DNA of 9,103 nt, from contig JALNVY010000093.1 in assembly GCA_023231165.1 (NCBI GenBank), positions 1-9,103 of the forward strand, in the 5' to 3' direction. Position numbers and translations under genes: made by a program. A model generated the notes under the pieces. That model searched no databases, had not been told where the DNA came from, and was given only the letters and a program-made list of their open reading frames with translations. This document shows, one piece after another, positions 1 through 6,772 of this stretch. Source of the stretch: Syntrophales bacterium. GTDB lineage: Bacteria > Desulfobacterota > Syntrophia > Syntrophales > UBA8958. The first letter of the stretch is position 1. The number at the start of each line of letters is the position of its first letter.

Positions 1-1100
1 GATCCCTGTTCCCCTGTCGATCTTACATAATAACGCCCGGCTTCCCAGCGGACCTGCCCGCGCATGAAATAGCGCATTCCTTCTTTTTTCGCAAGATCCT
101 CTTCCAGGGTGGCCCGGATCATTTTCCGGTAAAGATTCTTATGTCCCATCATCTTAAGTATGGTTGGACGGACGAACTGCTCAAAGGAAATCATGGAAGA
201 AACAGGATTACCAGGCAGTCCAAAGACCGGAACGCCCTGAATAGAACCGAAGGCCAGGGGTTTGCCGGGACGCATCGCTACCTGCCAGAATTGCATGGCG
301 TTGCCCACTTCTTTCATAATGTCCTTGACGAGGTCATAATCCCCGACGGAGACGCCGCCCGAAGAGATGATCAGGTCCGCCCGGGTAGCTGCCCGGAATT
401 TCTCGATCAGGTTTTCCCGCCGGTCTTTCACGATTCCCAATTGCAGGACGGCGGCGCCGCTTTCCATGACCTGGGCGGCGGTGGCGTAGCTGTTGCTGCT
501 GATAATCTTCCAGGAAGAGGGCGGTTCGTCGATATCGACGAGCTCGTCGCCCGTGGCTAGGATGGCCACCACCGGTCGCTGATAGACAGAGACGAAGGAG
601 CGTCCCAGGGCGGCCAGCATCCCTACTTCCGCCGGACGGATGACGGACCCGCTGAAGATGACTGTTTCGCCTTCCTGGACATCCTCGCCGGCAAGGCGAA
701 TGTCCAATCCCTGCCTGGCTTCGACATGGATACGGACCTGATGGCCGTCCTTTTGGGTGTCTTCCATGCGGACAACGGCGTCGGCCCCTTCCGGGAGGGG
801 AGCGCCGGTCATAATCCGGGAGGCCTGACCTGCAGCAATGGCCTTCCGGGGGACTGTTCCTGCCGGTATGTCCTCAATGACGTTCAGAATTACCGGACTT
901 GTACTTTTTGCTCCCCCCGTATCGCGGGCACGGACGGCGTAACCGTCCATAGAGGAATTGTTTGTCGGCGGGAGGTGACGGGGGGCGACGATATCCTCTC
1001 CCAGAACCCGTCCCAAGGCCGCCAGGATGTTCACTTTCTCCACAGGCAGCGGGACGACGTTAGCGAGAATGGTCTTCAGAGCTTCATCAACACGGATCAT
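1..1100 (-). CDS. moeA: Molybdopterin molybdenumtransferase MoeA (partial, C-terminus off the left edge)
   Basis: This enzyme catalyses the last step of molybdenum cofactor synthesis in the cytoplasm: it inserts molybdate into adenylylated molybdopterin. I translated the minus strand from the ATG at 1100-1098 and it stays open for 366 codons to the window edge. Visible MoeA landmarks are NNSSMDGYAV (47-56), ATGDEL (182-187), SSGGVSVGDYD (246-256, the MPT-binding MoCF domain), MRPGKP (276-281) and GLPGNPVSS (294-302). The order is the N-terminal MoeA domains I/II, then the MoCF-binding fold, then the start of C-terminal domain IV, which ends here at STGEQGS. Family members have about 400 residues, so roughly 35-45 are missing. 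The start MIRVDEALKTIL aligns with the usual MoeA N-terminus. A TTG lies in frame 12 codons upstream but would add an atypical extension. No strong Shine-Dalgarno precedes the ATG. The gene is divergent from nadA. No frameshift is seen. Confidence 0.96.
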   Translation of the reverse strand, partial: MIRVDEALKTILANVVPLPVEKVNILAALGRVLGEDIVAPRHLPPTNNSSMDGYAVRARDTGGAKSTSPVILNVIEDIPAGTVPRKAIAAGQASRIMTGAPLPEGADAVVRMEDTQKDGHQVRIHVEARQGLDIRLAGEDVQEGETVIFSGSVIRPAEVGMLAALGRSFVSVYQRPVVAILATGDELVDIDEPPSSWKIISSNSYATAAQVMESGAAVLQLGIVKDRRENLIEKFRAATRADLIISSGGVSVGDYDLVKDIMKEVGNAMQFWQVAMRPGKPLAFGSIQGVPVFGLPGNPVSSMISFEQFVRPTILKMMGHKNLYRKMIRATLEEDLAKKEGMRYFMRGQVRWEAGRYYVRSTGEQG

Positions 1101-1148
1101 GTTGGAGAAACTATATGAAAAGAGAGGTCTTGTCAACCATTACCCATT

Positions 1149-1178
1149 TTGCTCTTGAAGAAAAGCTGTTTATATTAT
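1149..1178 (+). promoter_or_regulatory. Candidate promoter for the nadA-mfd operon
   Basis: On the plus strand TTGCTC (1149-1154) and TATTAT (1173-1178) are separated by 18 bases. Reading the -10 as TATATT (1171-1176) gives a 16-base spacer. Transcription would start near 1183-1185. The -10 uses the same AT-rich bases as the proposed moeA -10 on the opposite strand, so the two promoters would compete for one melting region. The -35 is a weak match, so confidence is modest. No operator palindrome or riboswitch was recognised in the 95-base gap. Confidence 0.4.
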
Positions 1179-1202
1179 AGGGAGACCTCCTTAAAATGAA
1201 AA
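1174..1202 (-). promoter_or_regulatory. Candidate sigma70-type promoter for moeA
   Basis: On the minus strand a perfect TATAAT (1179-1174) lies 17 bases downstream of TTTTCA (1202-1197), which matches the -35 consensus at four of six positions. Transcription would begin near 1167 and give a leader of about 65 bases before the moeA ATG at 1100. The -35 element overlaps the first listed nadA start codon on the other strand. This is pattern matching only. An alternative TTGACA at 1136-1131 with TATAGT at 1115-1110 has a short 15-base spacer and would give an almost leaderless message, so I favour the first. Confidence 0.5.
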
Positions 1203-2134
1203 ATAATAATCAGGGTGTGCAGATGGATAAAAAAGAGATTCAGGATAAGATCCGCAAGCTGCTAAAAGACAGGAACGCTATCCTGCTGGCCCATTACTAT
1301 CAGCGGGATGAAGTGCAGGAAATTGCCGACTATCTGGGAGATTCCCTGGGCTTGAGCATGGAGGCGGCCAAGACGGATGCCACGGTGATTGTCTTTGCCG
1401 GGGTTCATTTCATGGCGGAAAGCGCTTCCATACTTTCTCCGGGTAAAACGGTTCTTCTGCCCCGGGCCGAGGCCGGCTGTCCCCTCGCCGACATGATAGC
1501 GGTCGAGCAGCTCCTGGCGGCAAAGCGGCAATACCCCGACGCCACGGTGGTTACGTACATCAATTCCTCAGCGGAAATCAAAGCCCACAGCGATATCTGC
1601 TGCACCTCCGCCAACGCCCTGAAAGTGGTGCAATCGATTCCGGGGGAGGGACGGGTCCTGATGATTCCCGACGGCAATCTGGCCCGCTATGTCGCCCAAA
1701 GGACAAAAAAGGCGATCATCCCCTGGGAAGGATTTTGTCCCATCCACCATCACCTGATGGCAGCGCAAGTCAGTCGTATCAAGGCAATCCATCCCGACGC
1801 CGTTTTTGCCGCTCATCCTGAATGCAGCCTCGAAGTCCTGGCGCTTGCCGATTTTGTTGGAAGTACCACCGCCATTCTTAGTTACGCCGGGGAACCTCAG
1901 GTCCTCAAATTAATCGTCGGCACGGAAAGCGGCATCTTCTGCCAACTCCAAAGCCGCTACCCGGGAAAGGTTTTTATCCCGGCCTCGGAAGAGATGCTCT
2001 GTGAAGACATGAAACATACCACCCTCGCAGATATCCTGGCCTCCCTGACGGAGATGAAGCACATCGTCAAGGTTCAGGAAGCAGTAAGGATTCCCGCAAA
2101 GCGGGCCTTGGACCGGATGCTGGAGCTATCTTGA
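1196..2134 (+). CDS. nadA: Quinolinate synthase NadA
   Basis: NadA is a cytoplasmic [4Fe-4S] enzyme that condenses iminoaspartate (made by NadB) with dihydroxyacetone phosphate to give quinolinate, the precursor of NAD. The 312-residue length fits the compact, three-domain form of the family. The three expected cluster cysteines are visible as C95 (EAGCPLADM), C181 (EGFCPIHH) and C269 (EEMLCEDMK), spaced 86 and 88 residues apart. Other landmarks are AHYYQ (32-36), TYINSSAE (120-127), HPEC (207-210) and GTESG (242-246). The start is uncertain. The ATG at 1196 has only a distant AGGGAG (1179-1184), while an in-frame ATG at 1223 has AGGGTG (1212-1217) five bases before it and gives a 303-residue protein beginning MDKKEIQDK, closer to the family N-terminus. 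The gene is followed after 9 bases by mfd, probably in one transcript. nadB and nadC are not in view. Confidence 0.97.
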   Translation: MKNNNQGVQMDKKEIQDKIRKLLKDRNAILLAHYYQRDEVQEIADYLGDSLGLSMEAAKTDATVIVFAGVHFMAESASILSPGKTVLLPRAEAGCPLADMIAVEQLLAAKRQYPDATVVTYINSSAEIKAHSDICCTSANALKVVQSIPGEGRVLMIPDGNLARYVAQRTKKAIIPWEGFCPIHHHLMAAQVSRIKAIHPDAVFAAHPECSLEVLALADFVGSTTAILSYAGEPQVLKLIVGTESGIFCQLQSRYPGKVFIPASEEMLCEDMKHTTLADILASLTEMKHIVKVQEAVRIPAKRALDRMLELS

Positions 2135-2143
2135 TTTCCTGAG

Positions 2144-5100
2144 ATGAAGAAGATTATACGGCAGGCGATAAAGAGTTCCGATCCAGCCTTGGCAGACCTG
2201 CAGGGACGGATCGGTCGCGGGGATAAATCCATTTCTGTCCATGGTGTGGAAGGGGCGGCGAAGTCCCTTTTAATGGCCCTGCTGCATCGACAAACCTCCA
2301 GACCTCTGTTGATCATTACCCCTACGGAGAAGGAAGCGAAGCAATGCTGCCGCGATCTGTCCTTTTTTGCCGGGACCGGTAAAGTGTTTCTCTATTCCCC
2401 CTGGGAGGTTGTCTCGACGGACCTCTTTGCCTGGCAACGGGAGGTGGAATTGTCGCGAAGCGAGGTTCTCTGCCGCCTTCTGGCCGAGGAACCCGTTATG
2501 GCCGTTGTTCCCGTGAAGGCGCTGCTCCAGAAAGTACCTCCCAAGAAGACTATCGCCGCTTATATCCGTCCGGTCGCGATGGGGGATTTCATCGACCGGG
2601 ACAAATGGATTCTCCACCTCCTCCAAGGAGGATATCACCGCGTTTCCCTTGTGGAAGGGAAAGGCGAATTCGCTGTCCGCGGCCATGTTATCGATGTGTT
2701 TCCCCCGATCGCATCTCACCCCTTCCGTCTCGAGTTTATCGGAGATGAAATCGAATCCATCCGGCAATTCGACCCCGTATCTCAGCGATCAAAAAAAGAG
2801 GTGGTCGAATTTCTATTGGCGCCGGCGAGAGAAATCGTCATGACCGCGGAACGTCAAAGCCTCGGGATCCAGCATATCAAGGTACGGGCCAACGATCTGG
2901 GGCTGCCGCGCCTAATAAAGGACCGGCTGGTGGAGCGGATGGCCAACGGCCTGACCATGTCCATCAACCCCCTGCTCCTCCCTCTCTTCTATGATGATGC
3001 GGAGCAGCCAGGTTTTCTCCTGGATTACTTTTCCCCCGATGGATTGCTGATCTTTGACGATACCATGGCGATCGGACGTTCCCGGGAGGGCCTCGAGAAC
3101 GAGATCGACCGACTCCTCATGAAGGCCCATCAAGAGGAAAGGTTTTATCTGGAAAGGGAGGCCCACTATTGGACTGGCGACGTCCTTCCGGGGACCACGG
3201 CAGGTTTCCAGAGCCTTCATTTCGATAACCTTGCCCTTGGCATTCACCCGGATGGCGTGGCTTTTCACATCTCGACCGATACGGGAGTCAAATCCGGGCT
3301 TCAGGTACAGGATGATGCAGGAGAGATCCTTTTTCCCCTTGCCGAGCGGATCAGGGAATGGATTCGGGATGCTTATCAGGTATTTTTCCTCTGTAGCGGT
3401 TCCGAGGGTCGGCAACGCATGGTTCAGCTCTGCGAAACGTATCAGCTTCCCTATCAGCTCCTGCCTGCAGATCAGCCCTTTTTAGAGAGTTTTTCCCCGT
3501 CAACGGGTCAGGGCGGTCTTGGCATCTGTGCAGGCAGGATTTCCAGCGGGGTCATTTACGAGGCCCTGCGCCTCATCCTGATTTCCGATGAGGAGATCTA
3601 TGGGCAAAAGATCGCCATCCGGCGTGCGCGGCCTGCCAGGGAGGGCTACTTCCTTAAATCCTTCGGGGAACTCAGGGAAGGGAACTACGTCGTACACAAG
3701 GAACACGGCATTGGCCTGTACCGCGGTCTCCAGAAGATTGCCGTGGAAAGCATCGAGAATGACTTCCTCCTCATTGAATACCTCGACCAGGACAAGCTTT
3801 ATATTCCGGTTGATCGTCTGGATCAGATCCAGCGCTATTTAGGCCCCGAAGGGGCGGCGCCGAGAATGGACCGGCTGGGCGGAACTTCATGGGAAACGGT
3901 CAAGGAGCGGGTAAAAAAGTCCATCCGCGATGTGGCGGAGGAACTGATGGCTGTCTATGCCGCCCGGGAAGTCATGGACCGCCAATCCTTTTCACCGCCG
4001 GACCGGCTTTACAATGAATTCTGCGCCGTCTTTGAATACGAGGAAACCCCGGACCAGGCCCGGGCGATTGAAGACATCCATCTCGATATGAGCCGGACCA
4101 AGCCCATGGATCGACTGATCTGCGGCGACGCAGGCTTCGGGAAAACGGAAGTGGCGCTACGGGCCTCGTTCCGGGCCGTCATGGAGGCAAAGCAGGTCGT
4201 GATTCTCGTACCGACGACCATCCTGGCGGAGCAGCACTACCAGACCTTTTCCCGGCGTTTCCGTGATTATCCCGTCCGGGTGGAGGTCCTCAACCGTTTC
4301 CGGACCAAGGCCGAGCAGACGAAGATTGTGGAAGGAATCAACAGGGGAACCGTGGATATCGTCGTCGGGACCCATCGGCTCCTCCAGAAAGATATCCAAT
4401 TCAAGGACCTGGGGCTGGTCGTTATCGACGAGGAACAGCGCTTTGGCGTGACTCACAAGGAAAAACTCAAAAAGCTCCGGACCCTTGTTGATGTCCTGAC
4501 ACTGACGGCGACGCCGATTCCCCGGACCCTCCATCTCTCCCTCGTCGGCATTCGCGATTTGTCCATTATCAATACGCCTCCGGAAGACCGTCAACCGATA
4601 AAAACTTATGTCATCGAGTTCAACGAGGATATTATTAAGGAGGCGATCCATGGCGAACTGGATCGGCAAGGCCAGGTCTTCTTTCTCCACGACCGGGTCC
4701 GCTCCATCTACTCAATGGCCAGATTCATTGAAAAGCTGGTTCCGCGAGCCCGGGTGGCGGTGCTCCACGGGCAGATGAAGGCCGCAGAGATCGAGGCGAC
4801 GATGGTGCGTTTTATCCAGAAGGAGGTCAATGTCCTGGTCTGTACGACCATCATCGGTTCCGGAGTGGATATTCCTTCGGCCAATACCATGATCGTCAAT
4901 CGCGCCGACCGCTTTGGCCTCGCTCAACTCTACCAGATCCGGGGCCGCGTAGGCCGGGCGAAAGAGGAAGCCTGTGCCTATCTCCTCGTTCCAAAAGGGG
5001 CCATGCTTTCGCGGGATGCCCAGAAACGCCTGCAGGTGATTATGGAATTTTCGGACCCGGGATCGGGCTTCCGGATCGCTTCCAATGATCTTGAGATTCG

Positions 5101-5686
5101 CGGGGGCGGCAGCCTCTTGGGCGTTTCCCAGTCCGGTCATGTATCGGCGGTTGGTTATGAGTTGTATACGGAACTTATGGAGAAAACGATTCGGGAACTC
5201 AGGGGCGAGCCGGTCATCAACGAGGAAGTCAAACCGGAAATCAATTTGGGAATACCGGCCATGATCCCCTCCGGTTACATGCCCGATGAACAGCGGCGTC
5301 TGGTGACCTATAAACGGGTTTCCCTTGCCGCTGGCGAGGAGGACCTTGCCGAGATCCGTGCGGAACTCATGGATTGCTACGGCTATGTTCCTCTAGAAAT
5401 TGACAACCTTTTGGAAGTAATCCGGATCAGAAATCTTCTCAAAGAACTCAAAGGCAAGAAAATGGGCTACGATGGAAAGCAACTCGTGGTTGTTTTTCAG
5501 CCGGACAGCCCCATCGATCCGGCCAGGATTCTCATGCTGTCCCGGACCGTGGCCAAAGGGGTGAAACTTACCCCGGACTTCAAGCTTATTGTCCCCCTGC
5601 CTGGTTTGACGGGAATGAAGATTACAGCGGCAATAAAGGATCTACTGCTATCCTTGAAAGGCGATGATTCCCGACGTCAATCTTAA
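2144..5686 (+). CDS. mfd: Transcription-repair coupling factor Mfd
   Basis: Mfd is a cytoplasmic DNA translocase that pushes or removes RNA polymerase stalled at lesions and recruits UvrA to start transcription-coupled repair. The 1180 residues match the family (about 1150). The N-terminal UvrB-like module (about 1-350) has a degenerate nucleotide loop (GVEGAAKS), as expected for a non-hydrolysing copy, and the stretch with R166, R179 and F186 resembles the UvrA-binding face. A CarD-like RNA polymerase interaction domain runs from about 509 to 575. The RecG-like motor follows, with Walker A GDAGFGKT (661-668), DEEQ box (762-765), TATPIPRTL (788-796) and QIRGRVGR (931-938). The C-terminal TRCF domain covers about 1025-1125. 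The Walker A has Ala663 where Val is usual. Only a poor Shine-Dalgarno (TGAG) precedes the ATG, which starts 9 bases after nadA, so translation may be coupled. Confidence 0.98.
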   Translation: MKKIIRQAIKSSDPALADLQGRIGRGDKSISVHGVEGAAKSLLMALLHRQTSRPLLIITPTEKEAKQCCRDLSFFAGTGKVFLYSPWEVVSTDLFAWQREVELSRSEVLCRLLAEEPVMAVVPVKALLQKVPPKKTIAAYIRPVAMGDFIDRDKWILHLLQGGYHRVSLVEGKGEFAVRGHVIDVFPPIASHPFRLEFIGDEIESIRQFDPVSQRSKKEVVEFLLAPAREIVMTAERQSLGIQHIKVRANDLGLPRLIKDRLVERMANGLTMSINPLLLPLFYDDAEQPGFLLDYFSPDGLLIFDDTMAIGRSREGLENEIDRLLMKAHQEERFYLEREAHYWTGDVLPGTTAGFQSLHFDNLALGIHPDGVAFHISTDTGVKSGLQVQDDAGEILFPLAERIREWIRDAYQVFFLCSGSEGRQRMVQLCETYQLPYQLLPADQPFLESFSPSTGQGGLGICAGRISSGVIYEALRLILISDEEIYGQKIAIRRARPAREGYFLKSFGELREGNYVVHKEHGIGLYRGLQKIAVESIENDFLLIEYLDQDKLYIPVDRLDQIQRYLGPEGAAPRMDRLGGTSWETVKERVKKSIRDVAEELMAVYAAREVMDRQSFSPPDRLYNEFCAVFEYEETPDQARAIEDIHLDMSRTKPMDRLICGDAGFGKTEVALRASFRAVMEAKQVVILVPTTILAEQHYQTFSRRFRDYPVRVEVLNRFRTKAEQTKIVEGINRGTVDIVVGTHRLLQKDIQFKDLGLVVIDEEQRFGVTHKEKLKKLRTLVDVLTLTATPIPRTLHLSLVGIRDLSIINTPPEDRQPIKTYVIEFNEDIIKEAIHGELDRQGQVFFLHDRVRSIYSMARFIEKLVPRARVAVLHGQMKAAEIEATMVRFIQKEVNVLVCTTIIGSGVDIPSANTMIVNRADRFGLAQLYQIRGRVGRAKEEACAYLLVPKGAMLSRDAQKRLQVIMEFSDPGSGFRIASNDLEIRGGGSLLGVSQSGHVSAVGYELYTELMEKTIRELRGEPVINEEVKPEINLGIPAMIPSGYMPDEQRRLVTYKRVSLAAGEEDLAEIRAELMDCYGYVPLEIDNLLEVIRIRNLLKELKGKKMGYDGKQLVVVFQPDSPIDPARILMLSRTVAKGVKLTPDFKLIVPLPGLTGMKITAAIKDLLLSLKGDDSRRQS

Positions 5687-5759
5687 GAGGATCATCTCGA
5701 TGGGAAATCTGCCGAATCCTTAGCTATGGTAAAAAAGGCATGATCGTGATAAACGTTTT

Positions 5760-5782
5760 GGTCTGAAATTGAGACCTTTTTT
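5760..5782 (+). terminator. Weak Rho-independent terminator-like hairpin after mfd
   Basis: GGTCT (5760-5764) can pair with AGACC (5772-5776) across a 7-base loop and is followed directly by six T residues (5777-5782). The stem is only 5 bp, so it may be weak or leaky. It lies 74 bases after the mfd stop and ends 13 bases before the proposed surA ATG, so it could end the nadA-mfd message or sit in the leader of the surA message. The rest of the 109-base gap (5687-5759) holds no feature I can support. Confidence 0.4.
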
Positions 5783-5785
5783 AAT

Positions 5786-5791
5786 GGGGGA
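5786..5791 (+). promoter_or_regulatory. Ribosome binding site that decides the surA-like start
   Basis: GGGGGA lies four bases before the ATG at 5796, just after the T-run of the hairpin. It favours 5796 over the upstream in-frame TTG at 5769, which falls inside the hairpin, and over the ATG at 5784, which has no purine-rich site. The reading MKKICLAIAM from 5796 is also a textbook signal peptide start. Confidence 0.65.
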
Positions 5792-5795
5792 TGTT

Positions 5796-6767
5796 ATGAA
5801 AAAGATTTGCCTGGCAATAGCCATGGGGATGCTGATGATAGCGGCGGTTATTCCGGTTTCCGGAGAAGTTGTAGATCGGATTGTTGCCATTGTGAACGAT
5901 GACGTCATCACCCTATCGGAACTGAACAACGCCTTCGATCCCTATATGAAGAGGATTGAAGCGGGCGTCGCTGCGGGTAAGGATAGGGACAAGGTTGTTG
6001 ACGAGGGGAGAACGACGATCCTGAACAGGATGATTGATAACAAGCTCATCGAGCAGGAAGCAAAAAAATCCGGCATTGTCATCAAGGAAGATGAAGTCAT
6101 GGGCGTCATCAGGGATATGCTGAAGAGCAGAAAAATGGAGATGCCGGACCTCCTGCAAGCACTAAGTAAAGACGGAATGACCTTTGACGGTTATAAACAG
6201 GAACTAAAGGAGCAAATACAGCGACAACAACTTGTTCGCAGAGAGATTCGCTCCAAGCTTGTCGTCACTGATGACGAAATTGGAGATTATTACCGGCAGC
6301 ACCGTGATGAATATGAGGGCAAAGAGGCGATACGTATCAAGCAGATCCTCCTTCCGGTTCCCCCAGGGACTGACCAGGCTATCCGTGAACGGGCACGGGA
6401 ACTTGCCGAAAGTATTATTAAGAAGATCAAGAACGGCGAGCCCTTTGATGCCCTTGTAGCCCAATTCTCCCAAGGTCCGGCAACTGCCGCCGGCGGCGAC
6501 ATCGGATTTGTGGAAAAGGGACACATGCTGCCGGAGGTGGAAAAGGTTGCCTTGAATCTGGAGATCGGCGACGTCAGCCCGGTCATTGAATCTTCCCAGG
6601 GTTTCTATATTATTCAGGTTGTCGACAAGCGTGGGGCCGGCTTGAAGCCCATTACCGAGGTCCGTCAGGAAATCCAGAGGAAACTGGAAGATGAAAAGGC
6701 GGCCAAGAAATTTGACCAGTGGGTTATAGATCTTCGCAGCAAGTCGCTCGTCGATATCAAGCTCTGA
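5796..6767 (+). CDS. surA: SurA-like periplasmic chaperone with a single parvulin domain
   Basis: This is a probable periplasmic folding factor for outer-membrane and secreted proteins. From the ATG at 5796 it has 323 residues. Residues 1-23 form a Sec signal peptide (MKK, hydrophobic core, PVSG before EVVDR), with no lipobox cysteine. A SurA N-terminal domain follows (about 24-165, starting VDRIVAIVNDDVITLSEL and with the NRMIDNKLIEQEA motif). One PpiC/parvulin domain covers about 179-279, including GGDIGF (233-238), and a charged C-terminal helix ends the protein. E. coli SurA has 428 residues and two parvulin domains, so this is the shorter single-domain form. The parvulin fold has Gln183 (KQIL) and Tyr271 (GFYIIQV) where active parvulins have histidine, so isomerase activity is doubtful and chaperone action more likely. 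It could equally be named a PpiC-type protein. It lies 109 bases after mfd and 5 bases before uvrA. Confidence 0.9.
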   Translation: MKKICLAIAMGMLMIAAVIPVSGEVVDRIVAIVNDDVITLSELNNAFDPYMKRIEAGVAAGKDRDKVVDEGRTTILNRMIDNKLIEQEAKKSGIVIKEDEVMGVIRDMLKSRKMEMPDLLQALSKDGMTFDGYKQELKEQIQRQQLVRREIRSKLVVTDDEIGDYYRQHRDEYEGKEAIRIKQILLPVPPGTDQAIRERARELAESIIKKIKNGEPFDALVAQFSQGPATAAGGDIGFVEKGHMLPEVEKVALNLEIGDVSPVIESSQGFYIIQVVDKRGAGLKPITEVRQEIQRKLEDEKAAKKFDQWVIDLRSKSLVDIKL

Positions 6768-6772
6768 CATAT

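Noticed and set aside
141..1118. Two plus-strand open frames (141-560 and 726-1118) of 139 and 130 codons
   Set aside because: They lie opposite the clear MoeA coding frame on the minus strand and their translations resemble no protein family; they are antisense shadows.
1110..1136. TTGACA (1136-1131) with TATAGT (1115-1110) on the minus strand as the main moeA promoter
   Set aside because: The 15-base spacer is short and the start site would fall about three bases before the ATG; the TATAAT promoter further upstream fits better. It remains a possible secondary promoter.
1181..1192. AAGGAGGTC on the minus strand (complement of GACCTCCTT), a perfect-looking ribosome binding site
   Set aside because: No start codon follows at a usable distance on that strand, and it would lie upstream of the proposed moeA transcription start, so it is taken as chance.
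2270..5140. Several minus-strand open frames of 140-180 codons within mfd
   Set aside because: They are opposite the conserved Mfd frame and show no recognisable domain, so they are treated as shadows in GC-rich coding DNA.
5700..5723. Seven-codon mini frame MGNLPNP with AAGAGG nine bases upstream, just after mfd
   Set aside because: It is too short to support as a gene, shows no run of regulatory codons, and no alternative hairpins to suggest a leader-peptide attenuator were seen.
5769..5795. Upstream TTG start for the surA-like gene adding nine residues
   Set aside because: The TTG falls in the loop of the hairpin without a ribosome site, and the extension MRPFLMGDV would precede an already complete signal peptide starting at 5796.
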